64,000 nt of DNA from Bin76 sp963665765 (GTDB lineage: Bacteria; Actinomycetota; Acidimicrobiia; Spongiisociales; ZC4RG35), in assembly GCA_963665765.1 (NCBI GenBank), contig OY762464.1, forward strand, positions 868,001-932,000, given 5' to 3'. Position numbers and translations under genes: made by a program. Shown in pieces: positions 34,672-44,506 of the stretch (its first letter is position 1; each line of letters opens with the position of its first letter). Below the pieces are notes generated by a model. It saw only the letters and a list, made by a program, of their open reading frames with translations. It searched no databases and was not told the origin of the DNA.

Positions 34672-35924
34672 TCCCAGCCTCGCCGGTCAGGGTCCTCGTA
34701 GCGGAGTTCCACCTCGCCGATCCTCACCGTGTCCCCATGGCAGGCCCCGGCCTCCCGAAGGGCGCGGGTCAAACCCAGCCGTTCCAATCGGGTGGAGGCC
34801 AATCGAGCCACCTCGGGCGCCTCGAGATCTCCCAGCGCCACTGCTCGCCCGGCGGCTCTGCCGACCACCGACCATCCCTCCTCGGTGCGGGAGATCACAA
34901 AACCCCGGGGGTGGGGACGGTGCAGCACGAACCCCTCCTTTTGACGGGAGACCTCCCGCTCCCTTCCCACCAGTTGATTCACACGACGCAAAAATGGCCT
35001 AAGCCCCTGTCCGGTGACAGCCGAGATTAGAAACGATCCGGGAATCTCTGCGGCAACCGGCGCCGCTTCGGGCAGGTCGGCCTTGTTGACCGCCACCACC
35101 CGCGGACGCTCCACCAGCGGTTGGGAATATCTCTCCAGTTCACCCAACAGCGTGTCCAGTTGCTCACCGGGATCCATCTCGGCCATGGGAGAGGGATCAA
35201 GCATGATCACCAGTACCAACGCCCTTTCCACATGACGCAGAAAGGTATGGCCCAGCCCGCGGCCCTCCGCCGCCCCCCGTATCAATCCGGGAACGTCGGC
35301 CATAGCGAACTCTGCGTCGTCGATCGCCACCACCCCCAAGTTGGGGGTGAGAGTGGTGAAGGGGTAATCGGCGATCCTGGGACGAGCCGCCGACACCCGA
35401 GACAGGAGCGTGCTCTTCCCGGCATTGGGCAATCCCACCAGGGCGGCGTCAGCCTGCAGCCTCAACTCCAGGCGGTGCCACCCCGCCTGGCCCTTCTCCC
35501 CCTTTTCGCTCACCGCCGGCACCCTGAGACGGGGACTTACCAACGCCGCATTTCCCCGGCCGCCTCGTCCACCTGCCAGCACCACCGCTTGCTGACCCTC
35601 CGCCACCAGATCGGCCAGCAGCACACCGGAATCGTCGTACACCAACGTGCCCACGGGCACCGGCAACCGAAGCGGCTCGCCTCGGCGTCCGTGCCGCAGC
35701 CGATCGGCCCCCCGGGCGCCGTCTTCAGCTTGGTGCCGACGATGGCGCTGATAACGAAAGAGGGTTCCGATCGAGGGGTCGGCGCGGACCCACACATCCC
35801 CGCCCTTCCCCCCCGATCCTCCGGCCGGCTTGCCGCGCGGCTTTCCTCTCCGGCGCTCGAAGCTCACCATCCCGCTTCCTCCGTCCCCGGCGCGAAGGTG
35901 CACCCTGACCGTGTCAACGAACAT
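34668..35924 (-). CDS. obgE: GTPase Obg
   Basis: The 418-residue protein has all three Obg parts: the glycine-rich Obg fold (VRVHLRAGDGGSGMVSFERR), the GTPase domain with G1 GLPNAGKSTLL, switch PFTTLTPNLG, DVPGLI and VNKADL, and a C-terminal OCT-like domain from about residue 330. It links GTP levels to 50S assembly and stress control. It follows rpmA by 22 bp in the standard rplU-rpmA-obgE order. Confidence 0.95.
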   Translation of the reverse strand: MFVDTVRVHLRAGDGGSGMVSFERRRGKPRGKPAGGSGGKGGDVWVRADPSIGTLFRYQRHRRHQAEDGARGADRLRHGRRGEPLRLPVPVGTLVYDDSGVLLADLVAEGQQAVVLAGGRGGRGNAALVSPRLRVPAVSEKGEKGQAGWHRLELRLQADAALVGLPNAGKSTLLSRVSAARPRIADYPFTTLTPNLGVVAIDDAEFAMADVPGLIRGAAEGRGLGHTFLRHVERALVLVIMLDPSPMAEMDPGEQLDTLLGELERYSQPLVERPRVVAVNKADLPEAAPVAAEIPGSFLISAVTGQGLRPFLRRVNQLVGREREVSRQKEGFVLHRPHPRGFVISRTEEGWSVVGRAAGRAVALGDLEAPEVARLASTRLERLGLTRALREAGACHGDTVRIGEVELRYEDPDRRGWD

Positions 35925-35946
35925 GGCGGACCGGCCAGGGAGGTGA

Positions 35947-36198
35947 TCAGTCGGTCAGAACGTTCACCAGGCGGCGACGGTTCCGCACCCCATATTTGAC
36001 CACGCCGGGGGCGCGGGCGTACAGCGTATCGTCACTTCCCCGACCAACGTTGAGACCCGGATGAATCCGGGTGCCTCGCTGCCGCACCAGCACGGCGCCC
36101 GGATGCACCGACTGCCCATCGAAAACCTTGGGACCGAGCCGCTTGGCGTGCGATTCGCGTCCGTTCCGGCTGGAGCCTCCTGCTTTGGTCTTGGACAT
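35947..36198 (-). CDS. rpmA: 50S ribosomal protein L27
   Basis: The 83-residue protein has the L27 signature (GGSSRNGRESHAKRLGPKV, HPGAVLVRQRGTRIHPG). The short N-terminus MSKTKAGGSS places the conserved glycines near the peptidyl-transferase centre without a cleavable leader. It is 12 bp after rplU. Confidence 0.96.
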   Translation of the reverse strand: MSKTKAGGSSRNGRESHAKRLGPKVFDGQSVHPGAVLVRQRGTRIHPGLNVGRGSDDTLYARAPGVVKYGVRNRRRLVNVLTD

Positions 36199-36210
36199 CT
36201 GCGGCCTCCT

Positions 36211-36528
36211 TTATGATGCGCCGGGCAGGTCGATATCGAGAATCTCGATCTGCGAGTACTTCTGGCGGTGGCCCATCCGCCGCCGATACCCGGTCTTGGA
36301 CTTGTACTTGAAGATCCGGATTTTGGGCCCTTTGACCTCTCCCAAAAGGCGCGCCGAGACCGTGGCGCCCACCAGAGCCGGCCCGGTCAGAACCTGTCCC
36401 TCGCCGTCCACCACCAACAGCGGGGAGAAGGTGACCTGATCGGAATCGCCGGACAGGCGCTCAACGCTCACAACATCGCCGGGAGCGACCCTGGCCTGCT
36501 TTCCACCGCTGGCTATTACCGCGTACAT
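36211..36528 (-). CDS. rplU: 50S ribosomal protein L21
   Basis: The 105-residue protein begins MYAVIASGGKQARVAPGD and ends with the L21 motif KSKTGYRRRMGHRQKYSQIE. It is a structural 23S rRNA-binding protein. It follows rng by 38 bp and precedes rpmA, the common actinobacterial order. Confidence 0.96.
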   Translation of the reverse strand: MYAVIASGGKQARVAPGDVVSVERLSGDSDQVTFSPLLVVDGEGQVLTGPALVGATVSARLLGEVKGPKIRIFKYKSKTGYRRRMGHRQKYSQIEILDIDLPGAS

Positions 36529-36566
36529 ACTGAAACAGTCATTCTATTCGATCCACCATACCAAGG

Positions 36567-38162
36567 TCAAACCCCAACCGCCACCTTCGAGCGGGACGAC
36601 GAGGTCGGGTCCCGGATTATCAAACCCTGCCCGCCGCAATGGTCACACGGCTTCGAAAAAGATTCCAAGAGCCCCGCCGAGACGTTCTTGCGGGTCATTT
36701 CCACCAATCCCAGCCGGGAGACATCGAAAGCCTCGGTTCGAGTCTTGTCACGGGCCAGAACCTCTCGGAGCCGATTGAGCACCTTGCGCTGATTGGTCTC
36801 TCGGATCATGTCGATGAAATCGACCACGATTATTCCCCCGATGTCTCTCAGCCTGAGTTGACGTCCGATCTCCTCCGCAGCTTCCAGATTGTTTTGCAAA
36901 ATGGTGTCCTCCAGATTGGACCGTCCCACAAAACGCCCGGTGTTGACGTCCACCACCGTTAGCGCCTCGGTGGTATCGAACACCAGATGACCCCCCGAAG
37001 GCAACGCCACCCGACGCTTTAGAGCCTTTCTGACCTGATCCTCGACGTGAAACCTCTCAAAAAGAGGGATGGGCTTGCCATAGCGCCGCACCCGGGGCAC
37101 CAGATCGGGGTCGGAAGAGCGCAGGTAATCTATCACCCGCCGGTAGGCCTCGGCCTCGTCGATCTCCACCCGACTGGTCTCGGACGACAGGTGTTCCCGT
37201 ATCACCCTGATCAACAGGTCGGAATCTCGGTGCAGCAACCTTGGGCCCTTTCCGCGGTCGGCCGCCTCGGTGATCTCCTTCCATTGCCGGGCGAGCTTGG
37301 TCACCTCCAGCTTGATCTCCTTGGTGCTGGCGTGGCGGGCGGCGGTGCGAACAATCACCCCGAATCCCGGCGGCGCCAATTCGGTGACCACCTGCCGCAG
37401 CCGCGAGCGCTCAGCCCGGGATAGCTTCTGGGAGATGGCCACATTGGACAGGCCGGGCTGGAGGACCAGAAATCGCCCGGCCAACGAAATATGGCCCCTC
37501 AGGCGGGGGCCTTTGGTGCCCATCGCGTCCCGTCTGACCTGCACCACCAGCTCGTCTCCCTCCGAAATCACCTGTTCCACCCGGGGCCGGTCGTCCTTTC
37601 CAAACCGCCGGGGGTCCACATACACGTCGTCCGCATAGAGCACCCCGTTCTTGCCCTCGCCGATGTCCACGAAGGCGGCTTCCATCCCGGGAAGCACGTT
37701 CCGCACCACCGCCAGGTAGATGTTGCCCACCAGAGACCCCCCCTCAGGACTCTCCGAGTAGTACTCCACCAGGTCCGGACCCTCCATGATGGCCACCCTG
37801 GTCTCATCACCCACGGTGACCAGGATCTTGCTGCGCAGAGCGACCGGCCGGACCTTGGTCTGCTGCTTGTCGATATCCGACCTGGTTCTGTCCGACCTGG
37901 TCTTGCCCGACCTGGTTCCGCTTGGCCGACTCTGCGACCCGCGGCTGCCGGCGATGGTCGGGCGGCTCCGCCCGGACGCCGACCGGGCAGGTCGGGGCTT
38001 TTTCTTGGTGGTGGTCCGGTTCGTCGCCTTGGGCAACTGCTTGGGAACCACCCGACGGATCTCCACTTCGGATCCGTTCACCTGTCGTTTCTTTCGTTCT
38101 TCCACGAAATCGCCACCGACCCGCCGAACTACTTCGGCGCGGCGGCGCTTTAACCAGCCCAT
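36567..38162 (-). CDS. rng: Ribonuclease E/G family endoribonuclease
   Basis: The 531-residue protein starts with a basic, low-complexity extension of about 110 residues (RSASGRSRPTIAGSRGS), then an S1 domain and the RNase E/G catalytic core with AFVDIGEGKNGVLYADD, LTVVDVNTGRFVG and GGIIVVDFIDM. A zinc-link-like PCDHCGGQG lies near the C-terminus. It processes rRNA and mRNA. The ATG at 38162 has AGGAGG 7 bp upstream and is preferred over a TTG at 38168. It heads the rng-rplU-rpmA-obgE-proB block. Confidence 0.93.
   Translation of the reverse strand: MGWLKRRRAEVVRRVGGDFVEERKKRQVNGSEVEIRRVVPKQLPKATNRTTTKKKPRPARSASGRSRPTIAGSRGSQSRPSGTRSGKTRSDRTRSDIDKQQTKVRPVALRSKILVTVGDETRVAIMEGPDLVEYYSESPEGGSLVGNIYLAVVRNVLPGMEAAFVDIGEGKNGVLYADDVYVDPRRFGKDDRPRVEQVISEGDELVVQVRRDAMGTKGPRLRGHISLAGRFLVLQPGLSNVAISQKLSRAERSRLRQVVTELAPPGFGVIVRTAARHASTKEIKLEVTKLARQWKEITEAADRGKGPRLLHRDSDLLIRVIREHLSSETSRVEIDEAEAYRRVIDYLRSSDPDLVPRVRRYGKPIPLFERFHVEDQVRKALKRRVALPSGGHLVFDTTEALTVVDVNTGRFVGRSNLEDTILQNNLEAAEEIGRQLRLRDIGGIIVVDFIDMIRETNQRKVLNRLREVLARDKTRTEAFDVSRLGLVEMTRKNVSAGLLESFSKPCDHCGGQGLIIRDPTSSSRSKVAVGV
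37878..37922. repeat. Three 15 bp tandem units in the rng N-terminal extension
   Basis: Three imperfect units of CGACCTGGTTCTGTC type encode the RSGKTRSDRTRSD part of the basic linker. Such in-frame minisatellites can vary in copy number without changing the frame. Confidence 0.6.
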
Positions 38163-38415
38163 AAACAACCCTCCTATTCAAATTGGCAAATGGGAACCGG
38201 CGCCTTCTCCTTTGAATCCCGCTCCCTATTCCTCCGGTATACGCCACCGTGAGGGCGCAGGTCCAAGCAGAATGACCCCGTAGCCGTGGCTCTTGCCTTG
38301 GGCGCTACCGCTCCGGGCCGCGCCCGGCCCTGTATCACCAGCTTAACATCCTCTGAACACTAAAAGAAAATCCTCGACGGCAACGGTCGGCACCTCGACT
38401 TCGCCACCGCTTACC
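38163..38415. other. Promoter and terminator region between rodA and rng
   Basis: About 250 bp separate rodA from rng on the minus strand, the largest gap in the block. GGGCCG CGCC CGGCCC (38315-38330) is a 6 bp stem that could end the rodA transcript. The stretch nearest rng is the likely promoter of the rng operon. No gene is visible. Confidence 0.45.
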
Positions 38416-39603
38416 TCAAGGGACTCCGGTCCGGGTGATGCCGCCCATCCAGCCATGAGGTCGCAGTTTCCAGATCGACAGACACATCCCGATTCCCGCC
38501 GTGACAGTGACGTAGAAGGACCCCCCCTGACTCAAAAAAGGCAGCGGAAGACCGGTGATAGGCACCAGCCCCAAAGTCATGCCCACGTTGATAAAGACAT
38601 GAAACATCAAGATGGCAGCCACACCGGTGGCGATGAGTTCGCCGTACTTATCGGGGGCGGTGACCGCGATGCGCAGCAAGCGCCAGACAATAAAGCTGAA
38701 GACCAGCAACACCACCAGTCCTCCCATGAATCCCAGCTGCTCTCCCACCGCGGTGAAGATAAAATCGCTCTCCTGCTCAGGGACCAGACCCTGGTTGGTA
38801 ATGGCGCCCGAGAACAAGCCTTGACCGGTGAACTGACCCGAGGAGATCGCCAGCCGGGCCTGTCTGATACTCCAGCCCAGACCTTGCGGATCCAGATCGG
38901 GATCGACAAAAACCCGGAGCCGATCGATCTGATGTCCCGCCAGAAATCCCAGCCGCCAGACCGCCGCCACCCCGGCGACCGCCACCAGCAGCAGAGTCGC
39001 CAATTGGGCCCGGGTGGCGCCGGCCACGAACAGCATCAGCAACAGGATGGCGGGATAGGACATCATGGTGCCCAGATCGGGCTGGAGAAAGATCATCGCC
39101 ATGGGCAACAGGGACAGACCCAGGGCGTACAGCAACTTTTTCCAGGGAAGTTCCCCCGAAGTTTCGTCAGGGTGGCCGCTGAACAGGGATGCCAGCACCA
39201 TAACCAGCACCAGCTTGGTGAACTCGGCCGGCTGGACATTGACCGGACCGAGGCTGATCCACCGCCTGACACCGTTGATGGGATCGAAGAGAAACGCCAC
39301 CCCCAGACCACCCAGACAGACCACGTACAGAACCGGCGCCCAGAACCGGTAATCCCGGTAGTCGACATAGCTGAGCGCAATCATCGCCGCCAGTCCGATC
39401 AGCACGAACACCAGTTGGCGCTCGGTGGAGGCCGACGGCAAGAGCTCTCGGCGCAGCAAAGCGGCCCTGGTGGCGGAATAGATCATCAGCAGTCCCAATC
39501 CCGACAGCGCCACCACCGCGCCCACCAAGCTCAGATCGGGACGGAAAGGGTTCTCCCCTCTCCCAACCCGCCCTCCGTCCCGGCGTCCGGTCAGAATGGC
39601 CAT
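38416..39603 (-). CDS. rodA: Rod-shape peptidoglycan glycosyltransferase RodA
   Basis: The 395-residue SEDS protein has about ten membrane segments. Characteristic stretches are LGLLMIYSATRAALLRR, VQPAEFTKLVLVMVLASL and NQGLVPEQESDFIFTAVGEQ, and the C-terminal FLSQGGSFYVTV. It polymerises lipid II for side-wall growth with the partner PBP2 encoded upstream. Its ATG overlaps the mrdA TAA by one base. It closes the mreBCD-mrdA-rodA operon. Confidence 0.92.
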   Translation of the reverse strand: MAILTGRRDGGRVGRGENPFRPDLSLVGAVVALSGLGLLMIYSATRAALLRRELLPSASTERQLVFVLIGLAAMIALSYVDYRDYRFWAPVLYVVCLGGLGVAFLFDPINGVRRWISLGPVNVQPAEFTKLVLVMVLASLFSGHPDETSGELPWKKLLYALGLSLLPMAMIFLQPDLGTMMSYPAILLLMLFVAGATRAQLATLLLVAVAGVAAVWRLGFLAGHQIDRLRVFVDPDLDPQGLGWSIRQARLAISSGQFTGQGLFSGAITNQGLVPEQESDFIFTAVGEQLGFMGGLVVLLVFSFIVWRLLRIAVTAPDKYGELIATGVAAILMFHVFINVGMTLGLVPITGLPLPFLSQGGSFYVTVTAGIGMCLSIWKLRPHGWMGGITRTGVP

Positions 39604-41591
39604 TAGTCGGTCGCTTCCCCGGCTTCGATCGGATCCATCTCCTCGCCCATCAAATACTGCATGACGTAACGCCCCATGGGCGCCGCCACTCTCCCTCCCG
39701 ACCCGCCCTCCTCAACCACCACCACCACCACCCACTTGGGATTGTTGATGGGCGCCACACCCACAAACCAGGCGTGACTGTCCCGATTGGCCGACGACTG
39801 CCCGGTACCTGTCTTGCCTCCCACCAGATCGAGCGAGGGGCCGAATCCCGAGAAGGCCCTGCGAGCGGTCCCACTCACCACCACCCGGTTCATGTCGGAC
39901 AAGAGGGAATCCACCACCGAAGGGGGGATGCCCACCCGGTTGCCGGCCTCGGGGATGGCTGCCCACAGCAGTTCTCCCTCCGGCGACCGCACCTGGCTCG
40001 CCACCCGAGGAGTCCACACCGTCCCACCGTTGACCAGAGCACTGTAAGAGACGGCCACTTGCAGCGGAGAAGCCAGCATATCGCCTTGCCCAATCGCCAG
40101 ATTCATCAGATCGCCGCCCACCCAGGGGGTGGCCAGGGCCAAGCGGGCCGGATCCAGACGAACCGGAGCAGAGGGATCTTCCAGTTGGAGTTCCTTCCAA
40201 CTCTCAAACAGATCCCGGTCGGGGACCACTCCGGCCTGATCGCCGGTAAGATCCACCCCGGTGAAGGAGCCGTACCCGGTGGAGCGGGCCATATCCTGGA
40301 GAACATCCTCCCGATCGGTGTTGCGCCAGTTGCGCCAGACTCCCAGCGCCAGATTGTAAAAGAAAATGTTGCAGGAGTGCTCGAAAGCGCCGTGGATGTC
40401 GAGCCACCCCAGCTCCCTTGGGTAATACCAGTCCCGGAAGACTTGGCGACTGCCTTCCTCTATCTCGGTGAGCACCAGTTCGCCGTCGCAGTTGATTCTC
40501 CGATTGGCGCGGTCCACCCCCTCGATGGCCGAAGCGAACGGAATGTCATAGAGGAGCGCCGCGGTGTAGGTGATTGCCTTGAAAGTGGAGGCGGGCGGAT
40601 ACAGTCCCCCCACCGCCAGGTTCAAAAAGGCCTTTTCGTCCGACAGGCGGGCGTACTCCGATTGATCGATTCCCCAAACGAACTGTTGCGGATCGAAGTC
40701 CGGATAGCTGGCGAGGGCAAGGATCTCGCCGTTGGTGATGTCCATCACCAACCCCGCGGCTCGCTCGGTGGGGTTGAGGGCCGCCCGAGTTTCATCCTCG
40801 TCGACCGGCTGCTCCCTTTCTTCGTCCTTGATCAGGTTGGAGAGGGCGATTCCCTCCACCAACGCCTCCTCCACCACCCCCTGGAGGCGTTCATCCACAG
40901 TGAGATAGACCGTGGCGCCCGGAATGGGAAGGACCTCGGCCCGTTCCTCGGTTATCCGCCCCGCCCGGTTGACCCGATAGACGCGCTCCCCGGACGTTCC
41001 CTCCAGCCATTGGTCGTAGAAACCCTCCACGCCCAGCTTGCCGATCCGCTGGGTGGCGTCCAGATAGGGCCGCCGCTGCAGGTCGCCCCGGGAGGGATAA
41101 CCCAAGTGCCCGATAACGTGTGACATGCCCCCGCCGGTCAGGTATACCCGCTCGGGATAGTTTTCCACCACCACTCCCGGAAAGGATCGGAGTTGCTCCT
41201 GCAACCGGTAGGAAGTCACCGGGTCGACTACCGCCAGGGGAAACCGCCGGTTCACTCCCGCTTCTTCGTACAGCGTGGCGATCCAATCCGACGGGATATC
41301 CAATTGGGCTGCCAGGCGAAAAATCGCCTCTTCCTTTTGCGAGGAGGAAAGCAACTGCCGATCGAGCACCACCATCGGAACCATTCGGCTGGTGACCAGC
41401 AGCTGGCCGTTGCGATCTCTGATGTCCCCGCGAGGGGCGGGGGTGGCCACCGAAACCAGTCCCTCCTCGTAGACAATGGCGGCAGAAGCCACCCCCTGAC
41501 CCACCTGCAGGAACCACAGGCGCATCCCCAAAAACCCGAACAGGAGAGCAAAGCCCACCGCCACCACCGCGATCCGATAGGGCCTCCTCAT
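39603..41591 (-). CDS. mrdA: Penicillin-binding protein 2 (elongasome transpeptidase)
   Basis: The 662-residue class B PBP has one N-terminal membrane helix, a dimerisation domain (RGDIRDRNGQLLVTSRMVP) and a transpeptidase domain with SxxK as YPPASTFKAI, SxN as FEHSCNIFFYN, and GGKTGTGQSS. It cross-links side-wall peptidoglycan with RodA. The ATG at 41591 overlaps the mreD stop by 4 bp; an open frame to 42074 lies inside mreD and was rejected. Confidence 0.93.
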   Translation of the reverse strand: MRRPYRIAVVAVGFALLFGFLGMRLWFLQVGQGVASAAIVYEEGLVSVATPAPRGDIRDRNGQLLVTSRMVPMVVLDRQLLSSSQKEEAIFRLAAQLDIPSDWIATLYEEAGVNRRFPLAVVDPVTSYRLQEQLRSFPGVVVENYPERVYLTGGGMSHVIGHLGYPSRGDLQRRPYLDATQRIGKLGVEGFYDQWLEGTSGERVYRVNRAGRITEERAEVLPIPGATVYLTVDERLQGVVEEALVEGIALSNLIKDEEREQPVDEDETRAALNPTERAAGLVMDITNGEILALASYPDFDPQQFVWGIDQSEYARLSDEKAFLNLAVGGLYPPASTFKAITYTAALLYDIPFASAIEGVDRANRRINCDGELVLTEIEEGSRQVFRDWYYPRELGWLDIHGAFEHSCNIFFYNLALGVWRNWRNTDREDVLQDMARSTGYGSFTGVDLTGDQAGVVPDRDLFESWKELQLEDPSAPVRLDPARLALATPWVGGDLMNLAIGQGDMLASPLQVAVSYSALVNGGTVWTPRVASQVRSPEGELLWAAIPEAGNRVGIPPSVVDSLLSDMNRVVVSGTARRAFSGFGPSLDLVGGKTGTGQSSANRDSHAWFVGVAPINNPKWVVVVVVEEGGSGGRVAAPMGRYVMQYLMGEEMDPIEAGEATD

Positions 41592-42187
41592 TGCAGGGAG
41601 GGCACCCACAAGCGGCTCAACAACGGGAACAGGACGATAGCCAGTCCCAGATTGAGCACCGGGATGAGAACTATGCGCCGCAGCGCCTCCCAAATCACCA
41701 GCGACCACTCTCCGAAAGCGATGCTGATCACCGTGTGAGCCCCTATACCGGCCAGGGTCAAAAGAAATATCCGGAGCGCATTCACCGAAACACCCCGCCC
41801 GCCATGCTCGCGGCTGAGCACCGCGCCCCAGGCCACCAAAGTCATGGCGAAAGACCACAACCCGATCACCGACGTTCCCGAGACATCCAACAGCATCCCG
41901 CCCACAAAACCCAGCAAGAGAACCCCGTTGTCCCTGATGCGGAAGGCGGCGCAGGCCACCACCACCGTCAGAAGATCGGGTGACACCCCGGCGATTTGGA
42001 TCCTCCCCACCACCGAGGTCTGCAACACCGAAGCCGCCAGCAGCACCCCCAGCCACGCCAATCCCGGTCCCCAACGGACGGAACCTTGCGAAGGCGGCGA
42101 GAGGACCCCGCCCATGGCGGACCTGACCAGACTTCGGGCCGATTCTCTCCGCGCCCGGTATCGACGGGAACGAAACCTGCTACTCAT
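41588..42187 (-). CDS. mreD: Rod-shape determining protein MreD
   Basis: The 199-residue protein has a basic N-terminus and about five membrane segments (LAWLGVLLAASVLQTSVVG, LLGFVGGMLLDVSGTSVIG). It is identified by hydrophobic pattern and position between mreC and mrdA. It overlaps mreC by 8 bp and mrdA by 4 bp. Confidence 0.87.
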   Translation of the reverse strand: MSSRFRSRRYRARRESARSLVRSAMGGVLSPPSQGSVRWGPGLAWLGVLLAASVLQTSVVGRIQIAGVSPDLLTVVVACAAFRIRDNGVLLLGFVGGMLLDVSGTSVIGLWSFAMTLVAWGAVLSREHGGRGVSVNALRIFLLTLAGIGAHTVISIAFGEWSLVIWEALRRIVLIPVLNLGLAIVLFPLLSRLWVPSLQ

Positions 42188-43001
42188 TGGGACCGGGAGG
42201 CCAGGACACCACCGACACCACCCTCACCCTCTGGGGATCGGAGAAGGGACGAACCCAGCCGCGCAACACCGACCCGACCACCTCCGCCTCCCCTTCCAAG
42301 GCGCCCACCGGCAGGCCGGGAGGAAAATTCACCGACAGCTGCGAGGTCACCACCTCCTCGCCTTCCGCCACAATGGGGGGACGGTCCATGATCTCCAAAC
42401 CGAGACGGTCCGATCCCACTCGAGGAAGAAGCGCCCCCACACTCCCCGCCACCAGCACGGTCAAACCCTCCACATCGGCGGTGAGCGGTATAACGGTGGC
42501 GAAGTCATCGGTGGAGGCGCCGATCCTGCCCAGAAGATAACCGTTCTCATCCAGGACCGGATTGCCCGGCACCACCCCCTCCTCCAAACCCTTGTCGATT
42601 CTGAGATGAAACTCAAGCCCGACCTGTCGCCCCACCACGTTGGCCAGTATCCTCGCCTGCTCCACGTCGGGGAGGTCCAGTCCCGCCATTCGTTCGAGGG
42701 ACTCCAGGCGAGCCAACTGGTCTTCCACGGCCGCCATCTCGGCCAAGGCCTCGGCCAGCTGAGAGCGGAGCGCCTCGTTTTCAGACCGAAGAGAGGCTAT
42801 GCCCACCATGCCCTCCACGGTATCAATCATGGGATCGAAGATCTCCGTCGCCACTCTCTGCATCGGAACCAGCCAACTTCCCAGTCCGACCCGCACCATC
42901 CCCCAGGTATCCGCCCTGACCTCCAAAGTGGCAATCACCACGGAGACCACCAACAGCAGGGTGAGCAACCCGGTCCGGCCTCTGGACCTGAACTCGTACA
43001 C
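42180..43001 (-). CDS. mreC: Rod-shape determining protein MreC
   Basis: The 273-residue protein has an N-terminal membrane helix (LLTLLLVVSVVIATLEVRA), a coiled coil near residues 65-100 (LRSENEALRSQLAEALAEMA) and the MreC beta domain (VVGRQVGLEFHLRIDKGLEE). It organises the elongation machinery outside the membrane. It follows mreB by 20 bp. Confidence 0.9.
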   Translation of the reverse strand: MYEFRSRGRTGLLTLLLVVSVVIATLEVRADTWGMVRVGLGSWLVPMQRVATEIFDPMIDTVEGMVGIASLRSENEALRSQLAEALAEMAAVEDQLARLESLERMAGLDLPDVEQARILANVVGRQVGLEFHLRIDKGLEEGVVPGNPVLDENGYLLGRIGASTDDFATVIPLTADVEGLTVLVAGSVGALLPRVGSDRLGLEIMDRPPIVAEGEEVVTSQLSVNFPPGLPVGALEGEAEVVGSVLRGWVRPFSDPQRVRVVSVVSWPPGPNE

Positions 43002-43021
43002 AGCTCGCCTGTTTTTTCAGG

Positions 43022-44044
43022 TCAAACGCTGGACGTGATAGAAAGCACGTTCTTGAACGATTGCCGTTCTTCCAGACATTTACCGGCGCCGAGCACAACC
43101 GAGAGCAGCGGGTTGGCCGACACCCTCACCTTGATCTTGATCTCCTTCTCCAACAACTCCTTCAGCCCGGGCAGCAACGCCCCTCCCCCGGTCACCACGA
43201 TCCCTTGACCGATGATGTCGGAGGCGATGTCGGGGTTCACCACCGTGAGGGTCTTGCGGACCGCGTCCACTATCTCGTCCACGGGCTGTTTGATCGCTTC
43301 CCGGATCTCGGAAGTGGAAACCACCACCTTGTCGGGTTGACCGGTGTGGAGGTTGTGCCCCTGAATCTCGGCGATCCGATTCTCTCTCGGCCACGCCGAA
43401 CCGATGGCGATTTTGAGGTCCTCCGCGGTGCGGGCGCCGATCCTCAGCCCCTTCTCGTAGAGGATCCATTCGATGATGGCCTGATCCATGGCATATCCGG
43501 CGATGCGGATACTCCGACCGGCCACCACCCCTCCCAGAGACAGGACGCCGATCTCCGTGGTTCCTCCTCCGATGTCCACCACCATCGAACCCTTCGCTTC
43601 GGAGACGGGAAGATTCTCCCCGATGGCCGCGGCCATGCTTTCTTCGATTACATAGGCGCGTCGCGCCCCGGCTTTGAAAGCCGCGTCCTCCGCAGCTCTC
43701 CGTTCCACCGTGCTGCTCTCCGAAGGAACGCACACCACGATTTCGGGGCGATAGAACCAGCGAGGCTGGACTTTTTTCACGAAGTAGCGGATCATCCGGG
43801 CGGTGATGTCGAAATCGGCTATCACCCCGTCCCGCAGGGGACGGATGGCGGTGATCTGCGCCGGAGTCCGTCCGATCATATGCTTTGCCTCGGCCCCCAC
43901 CGCCAGCAATTCGCCGGTACGAGTATTTATGGCGACCACCGAGGGCTCTCCCAGCACCACCCCCTTGCCGCGCAGATAAACCAGGGTATTGGCAGTGCCC
44001 AGATCTATTGCCATAGCCTGGTTGCCCAAAATCATGGAGAACAT
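43022..44044 (-). CDS. mreB: Rod-shape determining protein MreB
   Basis: The 340-residue actin-like protein has the ASKHA motifs AIDLGTANTLVYLRG, ADFDITARMIRYFV, MVVDIGGGTTEIGVLSLGG and GQGIVVTGGGALLPG. It guides cell-wall synthesis. It heads the mreBCD-mrdA-rodA operon, which begins 39 bp after ndk. Its presence argues against a lineage such as Corynebacteriales that lacks MreB. Confidence 0.95.
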   Translation of the reverse strand: MFSMILGNQAMAIDLGTANTLVYLRGKGVVLGEPSVVAINTRTGELLAVGAEAKHMIGRTPAQITAIRPLRDGVIADFDITARMIRYFVKKVQPRWFYRPEIVVCVPSESSTVERRAAEDAAFKAGARRAYVIEESMAAAIGENLPVSEAKGSMVVDIGGGTTEIGVLSLGGVVAGRSIRIAGYAMDQAIIEWILYEKGLRIGARTAEDLKIAIGSAWPRENRIAEIQGHNLHTGQPDKVVVSTSEIREAIKQPVDEIVDAVRKTLTVVNPDIASDIIGQGIVVTGGGALLPGLKELLEKEIKIKVRVSANPLLSVVLGAGKCLEERQSFKNVLSITSSV

Positions 44045-44083
44045 CTCATCTCCGCACCCAACCTATGCGAACTATTCAGAATG

Positions 44084-44488
44084 CTAACCGAACCACAAAC
44101 CTATCTCCCTTTGGGCGCTTGACACCGAGTCGGACCCATGCACCAGGTTCATGGTGGTCACCAGCCCAAAATCTCCCCGGATGGTGCCCGGAGGCGCCTT
44201 GGCCGGATCGGTGGGTCCGATCAGAAGACGCGCCACCGACACCGCCGACTCCCCTTCCCACACCATCGCCATCACCGGCCCGCTGGTGATGAACGCCAGC
44301 AACTCCGGAAAGAAAGGCCGCGAACGGTGCTCGGCGTAGTGCTCGCCGGCCAAGTCGTCATCAACGGTTAATAGGCGCGCCCGCACCGGACGCAGGCCCT
44401 TTTGCTCCAACCGACGCACAATCTCTCCCACCAGACCGCGGGCCACCCCATCGGGCTTGACCATTATAAAAGTTCGTTGCAAAGCCAT
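44084..44488 (-). CDS. ndk: Nucleoside diphosphate kinase
   Basis: The 134-residue protein has the ndk start QRTFIMVKPDGVARGLVG and the active-site His in TMNLVHGSDSVSSAQREI. It balances nucleoside triphosphates. tRNA-Thr lies 18 bp upstream, and folC precedes that, the usual actinobacterial order. Confidence 0.95.
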   Translation of the reverse strand: MALQRTFIMVKPDGVARGLVGEIVRRLEQKGLRPVRARLLTVDDDLAGEHYAEHRSRPFFPELLAFITSGPVMAMVWEGESAVSVARLLIGPTDPAKAPPGTIRGDFGLVTTMNLVHGSDSVSSAQREIGLWFG

Positions 44489-44506
44489 GTCGCAGAATCC
44501 CTTCGA

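Noticed and set aside
38455..39606. 383-codon frame on the plus strand
   Set aside because: Antisense to rodA; rich in Gln, His and Asp as expected from the complement of membrane codons.
39774..41123. 449-codon frame on the plus strand
   Set aside because: Antisense to the transpeptidase gene mrdA, with no recognisable motif.
41844..43208. 454-codon frame on the plus strand
   Set aside because: Antisense to mreB, mreC and mreD, which have clear motifs. No supporting start or domain.
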